Assembly (NCBI GenBank): GCA_020026285.1
Contig: JAHHQS010000009.1
Coordinates: forward strand, 1 to 47,835
Direction of reading: 5' to 3'
Length of the DNA stretch: 47,835 nucleotides
Source: Parabacteroides sp.
GTDB lineage: Bacteria > Bacteroidota > Bacteroidia > Bacteroidales > Tannerellaceae
The translations under genes and the position numbers were made by a program. Shown here in pieces: positions 32,835 through 41,560 of the stretch. The notes below the pieces were generated by a model. The model did not search any database. It had not been told where the DNA came from and saw nothing but the letters and a program-made list of their open reading frames with translations. The stretch's first letter is position 1. Every line of letters begins with the position of its first letter.

Positions 32835-35717
32835 ATGAAACCATTTTTATATCAGATAGCAGCTTTGTTTTATAAGGAATATGGAGCTGATATCCATCGT
32901 TTGTCTTTCGTTTTTCCGAATAGGAGAGCCGGATTGTTCTTTCAGAAATATCTATCTGATATTTCTGAGCAGCCATTGTTTTCTCCTTCCATTCTGACTA
33001 TAAACGATTTGTTCATGCAGCTTTCGGGAAAACATACGGCCGACAGGATTCAGTTATTGTTCCGGCTATATGATATTTATGTCGAAAAAAGTGGTTCAAC
33101 GGAATCGTTCGACGAGTTTCTCTATTGGGGGGAAATGTTGTTGAATGACTTTGATGATATTGACAAATACATGGTGGATGCTCGGATGTTATTCCGAAAT
33201 GTAACGGATTTGAAAAGTTTGGATGATGATTTTGATTACCTGACACCGGAACAGGTTCAGGCAATTCGTTCGTTTTGGTCTTCCTTTTATCCGAAATCGG
33301 ATACACCAAATCAGCAACACTTCCTGGAGTTATGGGAGATTTTATACGACTTGTATAGTAAACTTCGTGACGTTTTGGCTGAAGATAGTTGCGGATATGA
33401 AGGAATGATCTTTCGTGAAGTGGTTGAGCAGCTGGAAAAGGATCCTTCAAGGGAATTGCCATTCTCAAGAATCATCTTTGTTGGCTTGAATGCCCTGTCC
33501 GTTTCGGAAGAACGTTTGCTGCTGGCTTTGCAGAAAAAGGGAGTTGCCGATTTTTATTGGGATTATGTCTCTCCATTTGTACGAGATAAAGATAATAAAG
33601 CCTCTTTCTTTGTGGAAAGAAATCTCCGGTTATTTCCTTCGGAATTGAAAGTCCCGCAGGAAGAAGCAGCCGATACAGAAATAAAGGTGGTCGGTGTTCC
33701 TTCATCTATTGGTCAGGCTAAGCATATTTATAATTTGTTGAACAAATATGTGGAGGATAAGACTCTAACTAAAGAAACTGCCTTGCGAACAGCTATTGTC
33801 TTGCCAGAGGAGCATCTTTTGGTTCCTATTCTGAATTCCATACCCGAATCAGTTCCTTCTATTAATGTGACAATGGGTTATCCGTTGGCAGGAACTCCTG
33901 TGGCTTCATTGATGGAATACATTCTGACCATGCAGAAGAATCTGAGGTATGTGGATGGGGTTCCTGTTTATTATTATCGGGATGTATTACCTATTCTGAA
34001 TCATCAGTATATAGCTGCAGTTGCTCCCGATCTGATCTCGAAAATGGTTAGTGAATTTACGAAGAACAATCGTATTTATCTTCATGAAGAGGAGTTAAGT
34101 CGGAATGAGTTACTGTCTGTTTTATTTACTCCGGTAAACAATGCATCCGATTTATCGGACTATTTAATCCATGTCTTGGAAGTCCTGAATGGTTTGCAGC
34201 CGGAAGATGAGGATGAGGACGAAGAGGAAAAAGGACAGACCCTGTCGGATGTGGAGCAGGAATTCATCTTTCACTATTTTGCTACGGTGAATCGAATGAA
34301 GGAGGTAATGAAAGATGCTCGAATAGAAATGCGTCTGGATACTTATTTCCGTTTATTGAAGCGAATGACGGATATGATTTCTATTCCGTTTGAAGGAGAA
34401 CCTCTTTCCGGACTTCAAGTAATGGGTGTACTGGAAACACGTGCGTTAGATTTCGACCGATTGATCATTCTGTCGATGAATGAAGGTATCTTCCCGTTGA
34501 AGAAAGCGGCTAATTCTTTTATCCCTTATAATCTTCGTCGAGGTTTCGGCCTGCCTACATACGAACATCAGGATAGTGTCTGGGCTTATCATTTCTATCG
34601 AATGATTTATCGGGCAAAAGAGGTGACTCTTTTGTATGATACGCGGACAAATGATTTTCAAACAGGTGAGGTTAGTCGTTTTGTTCACCAGTTACGTTAT
34701 CATTATCAGGTTCCGTTAGTTGATCAGTTGGCAATTTATGATGTAGCTTCATCAACTTCATCTGCTATTACAGTTGAGAAATTATCAGACGTGGTAAGGA
34801 AATTGGATGAATTTCGACCGGGAGGAGAAAGGGCTTTGTCGGCTAGTGCTATTAATACATATCTGGACTGTCCGTTGAAATTCTATTATTCGGTTGTTGA
34901 ACGTATTCAGGAAGAAGATGAGATTACTGAAACCGTTGGAAGTGATGTCTTCGGAAGTATTTTGCATAAGGTCATGGAAGAGTTGTATAAACCTTTCTGT
35001 GGCAAACTGGTTACGGCGGATTTATTAAAGTTTCTGAAAAAAGATAAGGCATTATTGAACGGAACGATTGCCAGAGCTTTTGCAGAGATCTTTTTCAAGT
35101 CGGAAACAATCCATTCTTTGGAAGGGGAGAATTTCCTGATTGGAGAAATGATTCGAAAATATGTAGAGAAGATTCTGGACTATGATATTCGTTGTACACC
35201 ATTCCATTATATTCAGTCTGAACGGAGAATAGATTCTTCGATTACTTTAACCGATGGAAGTGCCGTTCAGTTAAAAGGGTATATCGACCGTGTTGATGCA
35301 TTGGATAAGGTGCTTCGAATAATCGATTATAAGACGGGAACCGGTATACTTGATTTTAATTCTATTGAGAGTTTATTCGACAAGGATTTGGAGAAAAGGC
35401 CAAAAGCTGTCATGCAGGTCTTTCTTTATGCTTGGATGTATAGTCACGTCCCGGAATATAACGGATTACCTATTCAGCCGTCTGTCTTTTATTTGCGTTC
35501 TTTATTTAAAGAGAGTAAATTTGAAATTGCTGTTCAACATCAAATCGGTAGAGGGAAGAAGGAGATTGTCGATTCTTATCAGGATTATGCGGAAGATTTT
35601 GAGAATGGATTCCGTAATTGTCTGGATGAAATTTTTGATGAGTCAGTTCCTTTTGTTCAGACAGAAAAGGATAAGGTTTGTTCTTATTGTTCTTTCAAAG
35701 GACTTTGTGGAAGATAA
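32835..35717 (+). CDS. AddB-like PD-(D/E)XK nuclease with iron-sulphur motif
   Basis: This 960-aa protein resembles the AddB/RexB subunit of helicase-nucleases that process double-strand breaks. The N-terminal inactivated helicase domain opens FVFPNRRAGLFFQKYL. The nuclease core is LKGYIDRVDALDKVLRIIDYKTG, with catalytic Asp831 and Lys833. Cys residues in LDCPLKFYY and the C-terminal CSYCSFKGLCG would hold the 4Fe-4S cluster typical of AddB. The AddA partner is not in the window. It starts 54 bases after dnaB and ends 9 bases before the convergent barrel gene. Confidence 0.9.
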   Translation: MKPFLYQIAALFYKEYGADIHRLSFVFPNRRAGLFFQKYLSDISEQPLFSPSILTINDLFMQLSGKHTADRIQLLFRLYDIYVEKSGSTESFDEFLYWGEMLLNDFDDIDKYMVDARMLFRNVTDLKSLDDDFDYLTPEQVQAIRSFWSSFYPKSDTPNQQHFLELWEILYDLYSKLRDVLAEDSCGYEGMIFREVVEQLEKDPSRELPFSRIIFVGLNALSVSEERLLLALQKKGVADFYWDYVSPFVRDKDNKASFFVERNLRLFPSELKVPQEEAADTEIKVVGVPSSIGQAKHIYNLLNKYVEDKTLTKETALRTAIVLPEEHLLVPILNSIPESVPSINVTMGYPLAGTPVASLMEYILTMQKNLRYVDGVPVYYYRDVLPILNHQYIAAVAPDLISKMVSEFTKNNRIYLHEEELSRNELLSVLFTPVNNASDLSDYLIHVLEVLNGLQPEDEDEDEEEKGQTLSDVEQEFIFHYFATVNRMKEVMKDARIEMRLDTYFRLLKRMTDMISIPFEGEPLSGLQVMGVLETRALDFDRLIILSMNEGIFPLKKAANSFIPYNLRRGFGLPTYEHQDSVWAYHFYRMIYRAKEVTLLYDTRTNDFQTGEVSRFVHQLRYHYQVPLVDQLAIYDVASSTSSAITVEKLSDVVRKLDEFRPGGERALSASAINTYLDCPLKFYYSVVERIQEEDEITETVGSDVFGSILHKVMEELYKPFCGKLVTADLLKFLKKDKALLNGTIARAFAEIFFKSETIHSLEGENFLIGEMIRKYVEKILDYDIRCTPFHYIQSERRIDSSITLTDGSAVQLKGYIDRVDALDKVLRIIDYKTGTGILDFNSIESLFDKDLEKRPKAVMQVFLYAWMYSHVPEYNGLPIQPSVFYLRSLFKESKFEIAVQHQIGRGKKEIVDSYQDYAEDFENGFRNCLDEIFDESVPFVQTEKDKVCSYCSFKGLCGR

Positions 35718-35726
35718 ACAAATATG

Positions 35727-36449
35727 TTAGAATACCATTCCTAAAGAGAAGCTCAGTGCATTACTTCGTTTAACGAGTAACATGTTTCCTTTTTTGTTTG
35801 TTGTCGGATTGAAATAGGTGAAGTTCGCTTTCGAATTATATAATCCGAATTCATAGGAGAAATCCAGGAATAATCTACCGATTGTCACTCCTATGGCTGT
35901 GACCATATTGATTGAATAATTGATATTATCATTATCGTGAGTTATTTCAATCTGATTGGAACGACCTTCTTGATGTTTCTTATAATGATAAATTCCTTTA
36001 GGTCCAGCTTTTACATTTAAACCATAAGGTCCTACTTTAACTAAATGATAACCTGCCAGCACAGGAATTGAGAGCGAATTATATTCTGCTTCAATATTGT
36101 TTTTGTAAAGATTGAAATCATTGCCTGTTGCCGTATTGTTGTGTGTTGGTAAGGCAAATTGAACCTCGGCAAGGCTCCTTTCCCAGCAAAATGTTGGCTG
36201 GATGAAAAAACGATTCATATTAATGCTCAAGAAAACAGCTGCCTGATATCCAACTTTATAGTGCATACGATAATCGTCGATGTCTTGTTCGTCAATAGAA
36301 ATCGAATGGATAATAGGAAACACGGAATTAAAACCAACTCGAATACCGAAGTTAACGGGCTTGTTATATTCTTCCATGATGTTCTGTGCCGGGGCCATTA
36401 AGCTGAGGCAAGACAAACATCCTGCTAATATCCATTTGTTTATTTTCAT
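35727..36449 (-). CDS. PorT-like outer-membrane beta-barrel protein
   Basis: This 240-aa protein has a signal peptide ending APAQ (about residue 22) and a mature region of antiparallel strands (NFGIRVGFNSVFPI, YQAAVFLSINMNRFFIQPTFCW, GLNVKAGPKGIYH) ending on SFSLGMVF. This is the pattern of the PorT/opacity-like 8-stranded barrels of Bacteroidetes. Its ATG overlaps the stop of the flavin reductase gene, so the two are translationally coupled. The function is unknown; PorT itself belongs to type IX secretion, but this small family is much broader. Confidence 0.8.
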   Translation of the reverse strand: MKINKWILAGCLSCLSLMAPAQNIMEEYNKPVNFGIRVGFNSVFPIIHSISIDEQDIDDYRMHYKVGYQAAVFLSINMNRFFIQPTFCWERSLAEVQFALPTHNNTATGNDFNLYKNNIEAEYNSLSIPVLAGYHLVKVGPYGLNVKAGPKGIYHYKKHQEGRSNQIEITHDNDNINYSINMVTAIGVTIGRLFLDFSYEFGLYNSKANFTYFNPTTNKKGNMLLVKRSNALSFSLGMVF

Positions 36450-37021
36450 TTCTTCTGTTTTTTCTTTTGTACTGACCAGCCAAACTTTCCAAGAAACTCT
36501 CCGAGTTCATAATATTTTCCATGCGAATAAGCAATAGGATCAGCTTTTTGAAGATCGAATGCTCCTGTTTCTGGATCTAAATATTTATCATCGGCAAGAA
36601 CATTGACTACATCTGCAATGAACATGTCGTGACTTCCTAGTGCAATAATTTCTTTTACTCTGCATTCGATACAGAGAGGTGATTCTTCGATGATTGGTGC
36701 TTTTACAACAGCAGCTTTTCCTGGAGTAAGTTTCATCTCTTCAAATTTTTGATGATCTTTTCCGGAATTAACTCCACACCAATCTGTTGCAAATGCCAGA
36801 TCTTTAGTTGTCAGGTTAAGAACAAATTCCATATTCTTTTTTAGTATAGGATAGGAATGACGTTCCGGACGAACAGAAATATAACACATCGGAGGATTGG
36901 TACAAATGGTTCCAACCCAGGCAACTGTAAGTATATTATATTCTTCAGGACAACTTCCGCAACTGACCATTATTGCCGGAAGAGGATAAATCATGGTTCC
37001 TGGTTTCCAAGAAAGCTTCAT
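36446..37021 (-). CDS. Flavin reductase family protein
   Basis: This 191-aa FMN-binding split-barrel protein of the flavin reductase-like group (YPLPAIMVSCG, NILTVAWVGTICTNPPMCYISVRPERHS, NLTTKDLAFATDWCGVNSGKD, CRVKEIIALGSHDMFIADVV) uses NAD(P)H or acts as a flavin-bound electron carrier; the true partner is unknown. It lies between the pyrBI terminator and the barrel gene, which it overlaps by ATGA. Confidence 0.9.
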   Translation of the reverse strand: MKLSWKPGTMIYPLPAIMVSCGSCPEEYNILTVAWVGTICTNPPMCYISVRPERHSYPILKKNMEFVLNLTTKDLAFATDWCGVNSGKDHQKFEEMKLTPGKAAVVKAPIIEESPLCIECRVKEIIALGSHDMFIADVVNVLADDKYLDPETGAFDLQKADPIAYSHGKYYELGEFLGKFGWSVQKKKQKK

Positions 37022-37044
37022 ACAAAGTGTTTCCTTAAAAAGAA

Positions 37045-37091
37045 AATGTACAGATAGAAGAATGAATATTCATTTCTTTTATCTGTACATT
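37045..37091 (-). terminator. Terminator of pyrBI
   Basis: AATGTACAGATA (37045-37056) pairs perfectly with TATCTGTACATT (37080-37091). The inner bases TGAATATTCA continue the stem, giving a long hairpin. On the minus strand it is followed by TTCTTTTTAA. It lies 15 bases after the pyrI stop. Confidence 0.8.
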
Positions 37092-37106
37092 ATAATCAGT
37101 AATTAA

Positions 37107-37574
37107 TTATTTAATAATAATATCATCTTTGTTAATCTTTCGTTCGCAATAATGGCACTTGATAGTACCTGCTTCACGATTGATTAATTCGAAAACAGTA
37201 GGCATAGGTTCGTTATTTGTAACGCATTTAGGATTGTTACATTTAACAAGACCTATGATTCTCTCAGGCATTACAACACGTTTCTTTTCAACAACTTCGT
37301 AATTGCGGATAATATTCAAATTGATGTTTGGAGCAACCAATGCAATCTTATTGATTTCTTCGTCATCAAAGAATTTATCAGAAATTTTGATCATTCCTTT
37401 TGAACCAACTTTTTTACTTGGAAGATTATTTGCGATAGTTATCGTGTTATTCTTCATATTTTCTAATCCAAGTAAAGAAGCTACCTTGAATAATTCAGTA
37501 GGAGGAATATGATCGATAACAGTTCCGTTTTTTATTGCGGCTACCTGTAATTCTTTATTATTAATTTCACACAT
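37107..37574 (-). CDS. pyrI: Aspartate carbamoyltransferase regulatory chain
   Basis: This 155-aa chain binds the allosteric nucleotides (ATP, CTP, UTP) and holds the catalytic trimers together. An N-terminal allosteric domain ([15 protein letters not shown]) and a C-terminal zinc domain with CNNPKC and CHYC, the four zinc ligands, are both present. It follows pyrB by 12 bases, as in enterobacterial pyrBI, and ends at a strong terminator. Confidence 0.97.
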   Translation of the reverse strand: MCEINNKELQVAAIKNGTVIDHIPPTELFKVASLLGLENMKNNTITIANNLPSKKVGSKGMIKISDKFFDDEEINKIALVAPNINLNIIRNYEVVEKKRVVMPERIIGLVKCNNPKCVTNNEPMPTVFELINREAGTIKCHYCERKINKDDIIIK

Positions 37575-37586
37575 GATGTTTTGAGT

Positions 37587-38504
37587 TTAATCGATAGAAA
37601 TACCTAATACTTCACAAATTATAGCTTGGCGAGCAAATAATCCATTACGTGCCTGCTGAATGTAATATGCTTTAGGATTATCATCTACATCGTAAGCAAT
37701 TTCATTAACACGTGGAAGTGGATGTAAAATACGCAGATTGTCTCTACTATTGCTAAGCATTGAATTCTTTAGAATATACACATTTTTAACACGTTCATAT
37801 TCTTCTAAATCAGTAAAACGTTCACGCTGGACACGAGTCATATAAAGAATATCTGTATTGTTGATAATATCTTCTGTGAAATCAGTGTGTTCGTAATATT
37901 TTAATCCATGTTTGTTGCAGAAAATCTTTTGTTCATCCGGCATACGTAATTCGTTTGGTGCAACAAAATGGAAAGTCGGATTGAAATGAGACATACCAAC
38001 AATCAAAGAGTGTACGGTTCTACCATATTTTAAGTCACCGACCATTGTGATTGTTAAATCTTCAAGTTTTCCTTGAGTTTTTTTAATTGAATACAAATCA
38101 AGCATTGTTTGTGATGGATGCTGATTTGCTCCGTCGCCTGCGTTAATAATTGGAATGTTTGTTACTTCGGAAGCATATCTTGCTGCTCCTTCCAAATGAT
38201 GGCGCATGATAATTAAATCGACATAATTGCTGACCATCAATATGGTATCTTTCAATGTTTCACCTTTCGAAGAACTTGTTGTTGACGCGTCTTGGAAACC
38301 GATTACGCGTCCGCCTAAACGATTGACTGCTGTTTCAAAACTAAGTCGAGTCCTGGTCGAAGGTTCGAAGAACAGAGTTGCTGCAACTTTTCCTTCCAAC
38401 AGACGTCGGTTAGGGTTTTCTTCAAATTTTGCAGCGTTATCCAGAATACGAAGAATGTCCTCTTTAGAACATTGATCAATAGATACTAAACTTTTACTTT
38501 TCAT
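37587..38504 (-). CDS. pyrB: Aspartate carbamoyltransferase catalytic chain
   Basis: This 305-aa chain catalyses the first committed step of pyrimidine synthesis, carbamoyl phosphate plus aspartate to carbamoyl aspartate. Active-site motifs are STRTR (residues 49-53) with LSFE, SSSKGET with Lys80, [13 protein letters not shown], and [10 protein letters not shown] chose the ATG at 38504; the upstream in-frame extension to 38561 runs through the promoter and lacks family similarity. The product pairs with pyrI. No pyrimidine attenuator with a U-rich leader peptide is evident upstream. Confidence 0.97.
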   Translation of the reverse strand: MKSKSLVSIDQCSKEDILRILDNAAKFEENPNRRLLEGKVAATLFFEPSTRTRLSFETAVNRLGGRVIGFQDASTTSSSKGETLKDTILMVSNYVDLIIMRHHLEGAARYASEVTNIPIINAGDGANQHPSQTMLDLYSIKKTQGKLEDLTITMVGDLKYGRTVHSLIVGMSHFNPTFHFVAPNELRMPDEQKIFCNKHGLKYYEHTDFTEDIINNTDILYMTRVQRERFTDLEEYERVKNVYILKNSMLSNSRDNLRILHPLPRVNEIAYDVDDNPKAYYIQQARNGLFARQAIICEVLGISID

Positions 38505-38534
38505 AGGTGTGTATATTCTATCTATTATACACTG

Positions 38535-38542
38535 CAAACTTA
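38535..38542 (-). promoter_or_regulatory. -7 box upstream of pyrB
   Basis: TAAGTTTG on the minus strand fits TAnnTTTG, 30 bases before the pyrB ATG. The upstream TTTG element is not at the standard distance. Confidence 0.45.
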
Positions 38543-38684
38543 CATAAACATTTCCAAACATCGGTAAGTTTTGAGTTTGAAAATATCGTTTTTAACTTAA
38601 AAAACTTTCTTTTTCCAAATGTCCGTTTTGTGGATATTTGTTCTAAAAATTCTTTTGGAATGATAGTGTATGATTAAAAATTAT

Positions 38685-38692
38685 TATCTTTG
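38685..38692 (+). promoter_or_regulatory. -7 box upstream of the DUF2148 gene
   Basis: TATCTTTG is an exact TAnnTTTG match. It would give a leader of about 65 bases before the ATG at 38763. It is divergent from the pyrB promoter. Confidence 0.5.
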
Positions 38693-38762
38693 AATGAAAA
38701 AGAAGTCGTAATACGCTTCTTTATAATTGTATAGTTCCTTTTTCAATTATTTTTATACATTT

Positions 38763-39305
38763 ATGATCGTTAACGAGAGAGATATAAGGCATCAACTTGC
38801 GATTCAAGCAGCTCAACAGATGGTGGTTGCTGCGAGAACTGCCCCAAAGGGGAAAGGTGTTGATATTGTGGAGACGGGTTGGGCTACGGATGAAGACATC
38901 TTTCGCCTGTCTTCTGAGATGTTGAAGATTGCTGATGAAACAGGGTTGAAGTTTTTCTTGCGAGATGCTGAAAATATCAAAAAAGCTGAAGTCGTTGTTT
39001 TGATAGGTACAGCATTAAAAGTGCAGGGCTTGAATTGTGGTCATTGTGGTTTTGCTACTTGTGAGGAAAAGCCAGAGTTTGCTCCTTGTGCATTAAATAT
39101 AATTGATGTAGGAATTGCAATTGGTTCGGCTTGTTCGCGTGCTTCCGATCTGCGAGTGGATACTCGTGTGATGTTTAGTGCTGGATTGGCTGCTCAGCGT
39201 TTGAAGTTTCTCGGAGAGGATAGTAAATGTGTGATGGCTATCCCTGTTAGTATTTCTTCGAAGAATCCGTTCTTTGATCGTAAGCCGAAGGAAATAAAAA
39301 AATAA
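38763..39305 (+). CDS. DUF2148 ferredoxin-domain protein
   Basis: This 180-aa protein contains the Cys-rich segment NCGHCGFATCEEKPEFAPCALN, a likely 4Fe-4S site, followed by GIAIGSACSRASDL, characteristic of DUF2148. The N-terminal half (VNERDIRHQLAIQAAQQMVVAARTAPKGKG) is similar to nitroreductase-like FMN folds. The family's reaction is unknown; redox chemistry in anaerobes is likely. I chose the ATG at 38763; the frame upstream to 38727 is Phe/Tyr-rich and unlike the family. It is followed after 9 bases by a hypothetical gene on the same strand. Confidence 0.88.
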   Translation: MIVNERDIRHQLAIQAAQQMVVAARTAPKGKGVDIVETGWATDEDIFRLSSEMLKIADETGLKFFLRDAENIKKAEVVVLIGTALKVQGLNCGHCGFATCEEKPEFAPCALNIIDVGIAIGSACSRASDLRVDTRVMFSAGLAAQRLKFLGEDSKCVMAIPVSISSKNPFFDRKPKEIKK

Positions 39306-39314
39306 ATCTGATTA

Positions 39315-40277
39315 ATGAAAGGCATCGTTATGGATTTCTTTAATAAACTGGAATTACGTTACTTCTTTAATGAAAAGACAAATTATATAGATGCAATGAC
39401 TCGGCATCGTTGTGAGAAAGAAATTCTCTCTATGATTCGTTCGTTAGCTGAAATGTTGGATGTTAGATTGGTTGTGTATAGTGAACCTGTAGTTGCTCCT
39501 GAAGGTTATCGGGAAATATGGGCAATAGCAGGTGAGGATTCCCGATTAATCTCAGTCGTTCTTAATCTGTTTATGCAAGTGCTTGTGCGAAAAACTTTAT
39601 CAGTAGGAGGACAACCTTTGGCTGAAAGGTCTGAAGAAGATGATGTTCTTTTTCAGAAAGAAATATCTTTGTTCCGCAAGGATTTAAAACTTCATGCTCA
39701 TGGAGTTCCCCATAGATTGGTTCAGTTATTGGTTTCTCATCCTCGTTTCTGTAAATATAAGTCTGGCTTTTATGAAGCAATCAAAGGATGTCCCAAGGTT
39801 TCAAAGATTAAGATCAGAGAATTGAATGAAAATAATCGTATTCGTTCAGGTTCTTTGGAGGTAAGGCGGGAGGATTTTGATTATTATATTCTACGTACGG
39901 ATGATCTGAATCCTATTGTTGACAGACAGGCAACAATCGAAATTATTTCTCCTGTATTATGTGATGCTCGTTATCGTTGGAAAGGAATATATAATAAAGG
40001 CGGTATAACAATCGACTTTAATATGCAGGATGAGGAGTTCAAACGTCAGTTGATTGATGATAAGATGGCGTTTGCAAGTGGTATGTGTATTGATTGTGTC
40101 TTGGAAATCGGAAGAAGATTGTCCGAAATGGGGGAAGTTATCAATATAAGTTATACAGTAAAGACTGTTATTCGTACTCGAGTAGACAAAATGGAAATCA
40201 TAACTCCGCAGGGAAAGAAATATTTAAGAAAACTCAAGGCAGAACAGGAGCAGTTGACTTTGGATTTCTTTGGATAA
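39315..40277 (+). CDS. Hypothetical cytosolic protein
   Basis: This 320-aa protein has no signal peptide or membrane segment. The N-terminal part is helical and charged (YIDAMTRHRCEKEILSMIRSLAEM), the middle mixed, and a basic C-terminal tail (KKYLRKLKAEQEQL) follows a conserved-looking block of strands (RYRWKGIYNKGGITIDFNM). An ATG five codons downstream (39330) is an equally possible start. I do not recognise a domain. It probably shares the DUF2148 transcript and ends at the bidirectional terminator. Confidence 0.78.
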   Translation: MKGIVMDFFNKLELRYFFNEKTNYIDAMTRHRCEKEILSMIRSLAEMLDVRLVVYSEPVVAPEGYREIWAIAGEDSRLISVVLNLFMQVLVRKTLSVGGQPLAERSEEDDVLFQKEISLFRKDLKLHAHGVPHRLVQLLVSHPRFCKYKSGFYEAIKGCPKVSKIKIRELNENNRIRSGSLEVRREDFDYYILRTDDLNPIVDRQATIEIISPVLCDARYRWKGIYNKGGITIDFNMQDEEFKRQLIDDKMAFASGMCIDCVLEIGRRLSEMGEVINISYTVKTVIRTRVDKMEIITPQGKKYLRKLKAEQEQLTLDFFG

Positions 40278-40317
40278 TTCTCCTTTTCCTGTTTTTATGT
40301 ATATATGTAAATAGAAT

Positions 40318-40387
40318 ATCCTCTTTAAATTTCAGCTTATTGGTTTTGTACAGGGAATAAACAGATAATTTGAATTTTAAAGAGGAT
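40318..40387. terminator. Bidirectional terminator between convergent genes
   Basis: Seventeen-base arms (40318-40334 and 40371-40387) pair with one mismatch (ATCCTCTTTAAA against TTTAAAGAGGAT) around a 36-base loop. T-runs flank the stem on both sides, including TTTTTT at 40387-40392. It closes the DUF2148 run and the WbuC gene. Confidence 0.65.
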
Positions 40388-40390
40388 TTT

Positions 40391-40861
40391 TTATAAAATA
40401 CTATCCTTTAATTTCTGAATGTATTTTTTACATGCATCTTTATCAGAAGCATCCGGACTCCATGGCGCTAAATCTTCTGGAGCTAAAGGAATGAATGGGC
40501 CGGTTTTAATTTCATAGATAACAGTATTCGGTTCCAAAACGACAAGACTGTGCCACCAGTTGGCTTCTAAATCCATCCCTAGCGTGTTCTCGTTCGGACC
40601 TATCAGTCTTTTTGAAACGATATCTCCTTCGTCGTTAAAGATAAAGAAGGCAATCTTTCCTTGTAAGACTACAAATATTTCTTGCTTTCCTGTTGCCAGA
40701 TGGCGATGTGGACGAACGTATGTCCCTGGTTGCATCGCATTTAAAAGTCTGTTTATCGGATCGTTTAAATCTTCATGAAAGTTATAATTTTTACGAAGTC
40801 TTTCAGATTGACTTGCTTCTTTACATACCTGGTTAATAAGTTGTTTGTCTATTACTTTCAT
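40391..40861 (-). CDS. WbuC-family cupin protein
   Basis: This 156-aa protein has a single cupin domain: metal-binding His residues in RPHRHLATGKQEIFVVLQGKIAFFIF, then WWHSLVVLEPNTVIYEIKTGPF, ending with the WbuC-type tail AWSPD. WbuC proteins are found near O-antigen loci in other bacteria, and the reaction is unknown. Here there are no sugar-polymer genes alongside, so the role may be unrelated. The gene stands alone, with a terminator on each side. Confidence 0.85.
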   Translation of the reverse strand: MKVIDKQLINQVCKEASQSERLRKNYNFHEDLNDPINRLLNAMQPGTYVRPHRHLATGKQEIFVVLQGKIAFFIFNDEGDIVSKRLIGPNENTLGMDLEANWWHSLVVLEPNTVIYEIKTGPFIPLAPEDLAPWSPDASDKDACKKYIQKLKDSIL

Positions 40862-40894
40862 GAGATAATGATTTTATAATTGGAAAAGAGTAAT

Positions 40895-40935
40895 AAAAAA
40901 CTGACAAGGATTTACTTTTCAGTATTCCTTGCCAG
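40895..40935 (-). terminator. Terminator of the SPOR lipoprotein gene
   Basis: CTGACAAGGA (40901-40910) pairs with TCCTTGCCAG (40926-40935) with one mismatch. On the minus strand the stem is followed by TTTTTTATTA. It lies 29 bases after the stop at 40965. Confidence 0.75.
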
Positions 40936-40964
40936 TATCATGCTATATGTATATATAGTAAATA

Positions 40965-41462
40965 TTAATAAGCTTTCTGAAGAATCCATGCATCCTGGAA
41001 ATTAGGAGCATATTTAGCTTTGATAGCATCGCGGCTTGCTGCAGCATCAGATTTGTCATCGAAACTTGATACGATTACACGTAACATTCCTTGAGCATTC
41101 TGACCAAGAACAGCATGATAACCTTCATTCTGCATACGTTCTTTCAAAGAATATGCATTTGTTTTATTTTTGAAACTACCGATAACTACACTAAAACGTT
41201 TCAAACGAGAAGCATCTTCGCCTTCTGCAGCGTTGATATCTTCTGTACGAGTAGATACATAACTGTTTGTTTTAGGTTTAGAAACAGGAGCAACTTCATC
41301 AGCTTCGTATGTCTCTTCTGTTACAGATTCTGTTACAGGTTCCTGTGTCTCTTTTTCTTTAGCCTGCTCGTAAGCTGCCTTATATGCACTTTGTTTTGGT
41401 TTACATGAACCGAAAGCCAGTACAAAACATGCAGTTGCAGCAAATAACCAAATCTTATTCAT
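40965..41462 (-). CDS. SPOR-domain lipoprotein
   Basis: This 165-aa protein starts with a lipoprotein signal (MNKIWLFAATACFVLAFGSC, Cys20), continues with a Glu/Thr/Val-rich linker (about 25-80), and ends with a SPOR domain (RFSVVIGSFKNKTNAYSLKERMQNEGYHAVL, then MLRVIVSSFDDKSDA). SPOR domains bind peptidoglycan stripped of stem peptides at division sites, so the protein probably acts in septation or wall turnover. The promoter box TATCTTTG (minus strand, 41502-41509) lies 39 bases upstream. Confidence 0.93.
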   Translation of the reverse strand: MNKIWLFAATACFVLAFGSCKPKQSAYKAAYEQAKEKETQEPVTESVTEETYEADEVAPVSKPKTNSYVSTRTEDINAAEGEDASRLKRFSVVIGSFKNKTNAYSLKERMQNEGYHAVLGQNAQGMLRVIVSSFDDKSDAAASRDAIKAKYAPNFQDAWILQKAY

Positions 41463-41501
41463 GTTTATTTAATTTAAATTATCGTTCTTAATTATTAATT
41501 G

Positions 41502-41509
41502 CAAAGATA
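41502..41509 (-). promoter_or_regulatory. -7 box of the SPOR lipoprotein gene
   Basis: TATCTTTG on the minus strand is an exact TAnnTTTG match in the 98-bp divergent gap shared with the peptidase gene. Confidence 0.55.
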
Positions 41510-41560
41510 TAAATTAATTTACTACTTTCGCATTTAAAATAAAATATATTAGAATAAAAA

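Noticed and set aside
38620..38629. TGTCCGTTTT half-site resembling the sigma-54 regulator's palindrome, near pyrB
   Set aside because: Only one arm matches, the second does not pair, and there is no -24/-12 promoter. I take it as coincidence.
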